From Acidimicrobiales bacterium (GTDB lineage: Bacteria; Actinomycetota; Acidimicrobiia; Acidimicrobiales; Bog-793), in the NCBI GenBank assembly GCA_030037405.1, contig JASHRK010000250.1:1-8152 (forward strand): a DNA stretch of 8,152 nt, read 5' to 3'. Made by a program: the position numbers and the translations under genes. This document shows, one piece after another, positions 4,263 through 8,152 of this stretch; the first letter of the stretch is position 1, and every line of letters begins with the position of its first letter. Under the pieces are notes generated by a model, which had not been told where the DNA came from, searched no databases, and saw only the letters and a list, made by a program, of their open reading frames with translations.

Positions 4263-6848
4263 ATGACCACCCTCCCCCCAGCTCTCGCCGGAGACCGGCC
4301 AGGAGATGGCGGCGTCCCGGCGCGCCGTGCCGTCGTCCGCTGGGCGTGGCGGCTCTTTCGCCGGGAGTGGCGCCAGCAACTCCTGATCCTCGCGCTCATC
4401 ACCGTGGCCGTGGGGGGGACGATCGTCGGCTCGGCCGTGGCGGCGAGCACGGCCCCGCCCAGAAACGCAGGCTTCGGCACAGCCGAGGACGCCGCCACGT
4501 TCACCGGTGCGAGCGCGTCGAGGGGGCGCGTCGCGGGCGAGGTCGCACGCCTCGCCCGGCGTTTCGGCCGGGTCGAGGTGATCGAGGACGAGACGATGTC
4601 GGTACCTGGCTCGATCGAGAGCTTCCAGCTGCGCGCAGAGGACCCTCACGGTCCTTACATCGGCCCGATGCTCTCGCTCGTCGCCGGGCGCTACCCCTCC
4701 GGCGCGGGCGGGGTTGCCGTCACGAGAGGTGTCGCATCTGCCTTCCACCTGAGGATCGGGGATAGCTGGCGCGTCGGCGGCAGGGTCCGTCGCGTCGTCG
4801 GGATCGTCGAGAACCCCCAGAGCCTCCTCGACGAGTTCGCCCTCGTGCTGCCCGGTCAGGTGACGGCGCCGACGCAGGTCACACTCCTTTTCGATGCGCC
4901 AGGGCTCGAGCCGAGCTCGATCGGGCCGACGGTTGCCACGCCGGCGTCGGTGGCTCGCTCCAACCCGCTCGACCCGGAGACGATCTCGCTCGCCGCCCTC
5001 GTGATCGGGATGCTCCTCGTTGCGCTCGTCTCGGTCGGCGGCTTCACCGTGCTGGCGCAGCGCCGGCTCCGTGCGATCGGGATGCTCGAGTCCATCGGGG
5101 CGACCGACCGCCACGTCCGTCTCGTCGTCCGGGCGAACGGCATCGTAGTAGGTCTTGCCGGCGCCGTCGCCGGATTCGCGATCGGCCTCTTGGCGTGGCT
5201 TGCCTACCGACCAACCCTCGAACAGAGCGCCCACCACGTGATCGGTCTTCTCGAGCTGCCTTGGGACGTCGTTGCCGCGGCGATGGTTCTCGCCGTCGCG
5301 GCGGCTTACTTCGCGGCGTCGCGGCCGGCACGGGCCGTCAGCCGCGTGCCCGTCGTCACCGCTCTCTCGGGCAGGCCCGCTCCGCCCCGCCAGGTGCATC
5401 GATCGGCCCTGCCCGGCATCGCCTTCCTGGTCGCCGCCTTCTTGCTGCTCGGCTACGCAGGCGGCACCAACCACGGGAATGGAGGCGGGGGTGTCCCCGA
5501 GCTCGTCTTTGGCATCGTTCTCCTCGTCCCTGGGCTCATCCTGCTGGCGCCCTTCTTCCTCGCCCTCACGGCCAAGCTGGCCCGGCGGGCGCCGATCGCG
5601 GCCCGGCTGGCGCTACGCGACCTCGCCCGCTACCGGGCGCGCTCCGGTTCTGCGCTCGCGGCGATCAGCGTCGGCGTGCTCGTTGCGGTGATCGTGGCGC
5701 TCGCCGCTGCCTCCCGGTATGGAAACGTGCTCGACTACGCAGGGCCGAATCTCTCCTCGAGCCAGCTCGTCCTCTACGCTGACAGCCCGTCGCCTCCGGG
5801 CGGCATCGTCGTCAGTCCGCACGGGCGGCACCCCCGGGTCGAGGGAAAGACAAGGGCAGCGAAGGCGAGGGCGACGAGAGTGGCGGCGGGAGACCTCTTG
5901 GCCGAGGAGGCGAAGAGCGCGGGCGAGATCGCCTCGGCTCTCGGCGCTCGGGCGATCACGTTGGAGACGACCGACGTCAACCTCGCCTCCGCCGGCTCCG
6001 GCCGCAGCTGGAGCGGACCGATCTACGTGGCGACCCCTCGGCTGCTGCGCGCCTTTGGGATCAAGAGCTCCGACGTCAACCCGAAAGCGGACTTCATGAG
6101 CTCCCGCCCGGGGCTCTCGGGCGTCTCGGGCCTCTACCTCCTCTACGGCAACGCAGCGAACAAGTTCGGACCGGCTGGCGGTCGGTCGGTGTCCAGTGAC
6201 TGCTCCCCGGCGACAGGCTGCGTCGCTCATCCGGTGATCCAAGAGATGACCGCCCTGCCGGGGGGGACCTCCGCCCCGAACACTGTGATCACCGAGAACG
6301 CCGTTCGTGAGCTCCACCTGCAGTCGCAGGTGAGCACCGCCGGCTGGCTGGTCCAGGGCACGCAGCCCTTCACCGCCGCGCAGATCGAGAGTGCTCAGCT
6401 CACTGCGTCGACGAGCCACCTCGCCGTCGAGTCGAAGAACGACGAGCCCTCGTCCTACGCCGTCATCACCTGGGCGACCCTCTTCGGGATCGTGCTCGCC
6501 CTCGGCGTCCTCGCGATGTCGGTCGGGCTCGTGAGAAGCGAGACGGCGAGCGACCTGCGCACGCTCACGGCGACTGGGGCGAGCAGCTTCACGCGGCGCA
6601 TGCTTACGGCGGTCACCGCCGGGGCGCTCGGGTGTCTCGGTGCGTTGCTCGGAACGGTGGGTGGCTATATCGCCCTCATAGGCTGGCTGCGAGACAACTC
6701 GCTCAACGACGGGATCGGGGCGCTCGGGCACGTTCCGGTTGCCGACCTTCTCTTGATCGTCTTCGGCATGCCCGCCTTCGCGGCTGCAGTCGGATGGCTT
6801 CTTGCCGGCCGTGAGCCGCCCGCCGTGGCGCACCAGCCGATCGAATAG
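4263..6848 (+). CDS. FtsX-like ABC permease, two-repeat, ten-helix type
   Basis: An 861-residue membrane protein, the partner of the preceding ATPase. Predicted layout by eye: helix 1 (about 38-62), extracytoplasmic domain 1 (63-240), helices 2-4 (242-265, 290-315, 333-352) forming the first FtsX domain with RLRAIGMLESIGAT as the cytoplasmic coupling stretch, helices 5-6 (382-400, 411-437), helix 7 (463-485), a larger extracytoplasmic domain 2 (486-731), and helices 8-10 (732-756, 780-806, 826-847) forming the second FtsX domain with DLRTLTATGAS as the matching coupling stretch. The duplicated FtsX arrangement is usual in single-gene permeases of this kind and suggests one polypeptide supplies the whole membrane part. 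Domain 2 has a Cys pair (646 and 653). The ATG at 4263 is preferred: it lies 20 bp after the ATPase stop, and the open frame from 4128 would overlap the ATPase by over 100 bp. Ribosome-binding sequence is weak, fitting coupled translation. The substrate is unknown; no two-component system or cargo-peptide gene is adjacent. Confidence 0.92.
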   Translation: MTTLPPALAGDRPGDGGVPARRAVVRWAWRLFRREWRQQLLILALITVAVGGTIVGSAVAASTAPPRNAGFGTAEDAATFTGASASRGRVAGEVARLARRFGRVEVIEDETMSVPGSIESFQLRAEDPHGPYIGPMLSLVAGRYPSGAGGVAVTRGVASAFHLRIGDSWRVGGRVRRVVGIVENPQSLLDEFALVLPGQVTAPTQVTLLFDAPGLEPSSIGPTVATPASVARSNPLDPETISLAALVIGMLLVALVSVGGFTVLAQRRLRAIGMLESIGATDRHVRLVVRANGIVVGLAGAVAGFAIGLLAWLAYRPTLEQSAHHVIGLLELPWDVVAAAMVLAVAAAYFAASRPARAVSRVPVVTALSGRPAPPRQVHRSALPGIAFLVAAFLLLGYAGGTNHGNGGGGVPELVFGIVLLVPGLILLAPFFLALTAKLARRAPIAARLALRDLARYRARSGSALAAISVGVLVAVIVALAAASRYGNVLDYAGPNLSSSQLVLYADSPSPPGGIVVSPHGRHPRVEGKTRAAKARATRVAAGDLLAEEAKSAGEIASALGARAITLETTDVNLASAGSGRSWSGPIYVATPRLLRAFGIKSSDVNPKADFMSSRPGLSGVSGLYLLYGNAANKFGPAGGRSVSSDCSPATGCVAHPVIQEMTALPGGTSAPNTVITENAVRELHLQSQVSTAGWLVQGTQPFTAAQIESAQLTASTSHLAVESKNDEPSSYAVITWATLFGIVLALGVLAMSVGLVRSETASDLRTLTATGASSFTRRMLTAVTAGALGCLGALLGTVGGYIALIGWLRDNSLNDGIGALGHVPVADLLLIVFGMPAFAAAVGWLLAGREPPAVAHQPIE

Positions 6849-6893
6849 ACCGGTGTGGGTGTTTCGATGGCATTGCGGCGGCCCCGAGGATTA

Positions 6894-6935
6894 GCGTCCG
6901 CGTCGTAGGCACCTCCCGCTGACAGACCCGGACGC
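6894..6935. promoter_or_regulatory. Imperfect 11-bp inverted repeat between permease and amidohydrolase genes
   Basis: GCGTCCGCGTC (6894-6904) pairs with GACCCGGACGC (6925-6935) at 10 of 11 positions, with a 20-base spacer. It lies 45 bp after the permease stop and 23 bp before the amidohydrolase start. It could be a terminator of the ABC operon (no T-run follows), an RNA structure in the amidohydrolase leader, or a regulator site. The remainder of this 110-bp gap shows no clear promoter. Confidence 0.4.
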
Positions 6936-6945
6936 GCTGGCAATC

Positions 6946-6951
6946 GAGAGG
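6946..6951 (+). promoter_or_regulatory. Ribosome binding site supporting the GTG start at 6959
   Basis: GAGAGG, continuing into a G-run, ends 7 bases before the GTG at 6959, a good Shine-Dalgarno distance. The next in-frame GTG (6968) would be too far and would remove residues before the ISADDH motif. Confidence 0.6.
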
Positions 6952-6958
6952 GGGGAAG

Positions 6959-8074
6959 GTGGAGTACGTGTGCATCTCGGCCGATGACCACATCGACCTG
7001 CGTTTCTTGCCGGAGGATCTCTTCCTGGCGCGCGTGCCGGCGGCGTTGAGGGACTGCGTCCCGCAGGTGCGACCGGCGGCCGAGACGACCGGGATGTGGG
7101 ACTGGGTCGCCGGGGACAAGGTGCTCGGACCGTGGGGCTGCTACACGGCGGCCCAGGGGAGCGGAAGCGCCTGGGCGATCGAGCGCGGGGGAGCGCTCGA
7201 GCCCGACGTCCTGCGGCCGACGACGCCCGAGCTCCGCCTGGCCGACATGGCACGTGACGGTGTGCAGGCGTCCGTGATGTACGGACCGACCGATCCCTTC
7301 GACATCGAGGATCCAAAGGCGCGCAGGGCGAGCTACCGGGCGTACAACGACTGGGTGCTCGAGTTCGAGCAGGCTGCCCCCGCCCAGCTGATCGGCGTCG
7401 CCCAGCTCGACAACCGCGACCCCGAGTTCGCGGCCGCCGAGCTCGAACGCACCGCTTCGCTTGGTATCCGCCATGTCAACGTCCTCGCTGCGACTGCCTC
7501 GCCTTCTTGGTACGAGCCGGACTGGGAGCGTTTCTGGTCTATCGCCGAGGAGACCCGCATCCCTGTCGGGAGCCACCTGACGGTTGTCGTGAAGCGGGAA
7601 CGAACGGTCCGAGCGCCCTACGGCGATGCCGTCTTCAGCCTGGGCCAGCAGTTGGTCGAACCCTACGCCGGGCTCATTCTCAGGGGCGTCTACGACCGCC
7701 ATCCTCTGCTGCGCACCGTGATGGCGGAGTCCCAGCTCTCCTGGGTGCCCCACATGATCCAGACGCTTGACAACGGTTGGGAGCGCGGTCGGGCCGGAAC
7801 TGTTCCTGCTTTCAACGCCTCCTGCGAGCGTCGCCCGAGCGAGTACTTCGCCGCCAACATCTGGATGACGTTCCAGGACGACGCCTTCGGTGTGCAGATG
7901 CTCCCGATGCTCTACGAGGACCACGTGATGTGGGCGTCTGACTATCCCCATCCCGCCAGTACCTGGCCCGAGTCCCAGGAGATCATCTCGCGCCAGCTCG
8001 ACGGCGTGGTGAGCGAGGCGACACGGCGCAAGCTCCTTTCCGAGAACGCGAGAGGGCTCTACCGTCTCCAGTAG
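6959..8074 (+). CDS. Amidohydrolase family 2 (COG2159-like) protein
   Basis: A 371-residue, probably cytoplasmic TIM-barrel metal-dependent hydrolase or decarboxylase of the amidohydrolase-2 group. Landmarks: ISADDHID near the N-terminus (7-13) at the first barrel strand; YGPTDPFD (108-115); GIRHVNVLAA (169-178); IPVGSHLT with His206 at the fifth-strand ligand position; RHPLLRTVMAESQLSWVPHMIQTLD (247-271), where Glu257 stands in for the His usual in canonical members; and WASDYPHPASTWP with Asp328 as the conserved acidic residue at the last strand. The pattern D-x-H-x-(D/E), ES-x-x-SWVP, SDYPHP-x-x-TWP is typical of a large actinobacterial/proteobacterial subgroup, many of whose members are named only as amidohydrolases; family relatives include decarboxylases of aromatic acids. 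The substrate cannot be read. GTG start, same strand as the ABC operon but 110 bp downstream with an inverted repeat between, so probably a separate unit. No signal peptide. Confidence 0.88.
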   Translation: MEYVCISADDHIDLRFLPEDLFLARVPAALRDCVPQVRPAAETTGMWDWVAGDKVLGPWGCYTAAQGSGSAWAIERGGALEPDVLRPTTPELRLADMARDGVQASVMYGPTDPFDIEDPKARRASYRAYNDWVLEFEQAAPAQLIGVAQLDNRDPEFAAAELERTASLGIRHVNVLAATASPSWYEPDWERFWSIAEETRIPVGSHLTVVVKRERTVRAPYGDAVFSLGQQLVEPYAGLILRGVYDRHPLLRTVMAESQLSWVPHMIQTLDNGWERGRAGTVPAFNASCERRPSEYFAANIWMTFQDDAFGVQMLPMLYEDHVMWASDYPHPASTWPESQEIISRQLDGVVSEATRRKLLSENARGLYRLQ

Positions 8075-8104
8075 GCGCCCGCGCCCGCCCTCGCCCTCGC
8101 CCTC
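8075..8104. repeat. Short hexamer tandem repeat
   Basis: Directly after the amidohydrolase stop, five consecutive hexamers occur: GCGCCC twice, then GCCCTC three times. It is low-complexity, C-rich on the + strand, and has no obvious function; replication slippage is the simplest origin. The remaining 48 bases to the right edge show no gene that can be supported. Confidence 0.8.
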
Positions 8105-8152
8105 GACTACTCGATCAAGGCCGGCACTCGGCACCGACGACGTTCTCTGGGC

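Noticed and set aside
4239..5474. Long minus-strand open frame opposite the permease gene
   Set aside because: Its product is Arg/Gly/Asp-rich with no recognisable domain, and it lies wholly antisense to a clearly conserved FtsX permease; it is a GC-bias shadow.
6665..8134. 489-codon minus-strand open frame opposite the permease end and amidohydrolase
   Set aside because: It spans two real genes and their intergenic gap, and its translation is low-complexity with no family motifs.
8105..8152. Possible 3' end of a convergent minus-strand gene entering from the right (stops at 8115-8117 and 8107-8109)
   Set aside because: Only 11-14 codons are visible in either frame and none forms a recognisable family ending; it cannot be supported without more sequence.

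Overview
The window is GC-rich (roughly two thirds G+C by eye) and reads as ordinary bacterial chromosome from a high-GC actinobacterium-like organism. Three things suggest this: the closeness of the catalase-peroxidase fragment to the actinobacterial (Mycobacterium-like) KatG sequence, the exported PF03640-type repeat protein, and the PadR / ABC ATPase / FtsX-permease cassette. Nothing in the window fixes the genus. There are no tRNA or rRNA genes, CRISPR arrays, transposases or phage genes.

Layout from left to right: (1) the 3' half of katG, cut by the left edge of the window, + strand; (2) a small two-helix LapA-domain membrane protein, + strand; (3) a 13-bp perfect hairpin that probably ends transcription from both sides; (4) a secreted PF03640-type repeat protein with a Tat-like signal peptide, - strand; (5) a ~210-bp divergent intergenic region with a good sigma70-like promoter and a repeated GATAC element; (6) a tightly packed + strand operon of a PadR regulator, an ABC ATPase and a large 10-helix FtsX-type permease; (7) a 110-bp gap holding an imperfect 11-bp inverted repeat; (8) an amidohydrolase-2 family protein, + strand; (9) a short hexamer tandem repeat at the right edge.

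The clearest functional unit is padR-ATPase-permease. The regulator and ATPase genes overlap by four bases and the permease follows 20 bp later. The presumed PadR operator overlaps the -10 element of the operon's own promoter, so a self-repressed, ligand-induced exporter or MacB-like mechanotransmission complex is the natural reading. The cargo is unknown. The divergent secreted protein shares the control region and may be co-regulated. katG belongs to peroxide and oxidative-stress defence; the link between it, the LapA protein and the amidohydrolase is only proximity. I see no strong evidence for a wholly new system. The observations most worth checking are the PadR operator, the shared divergent region, the departures from the usual metal-ligand pattern in the amidohydrolase, and the paired cysteines in the permease and secreted protein.
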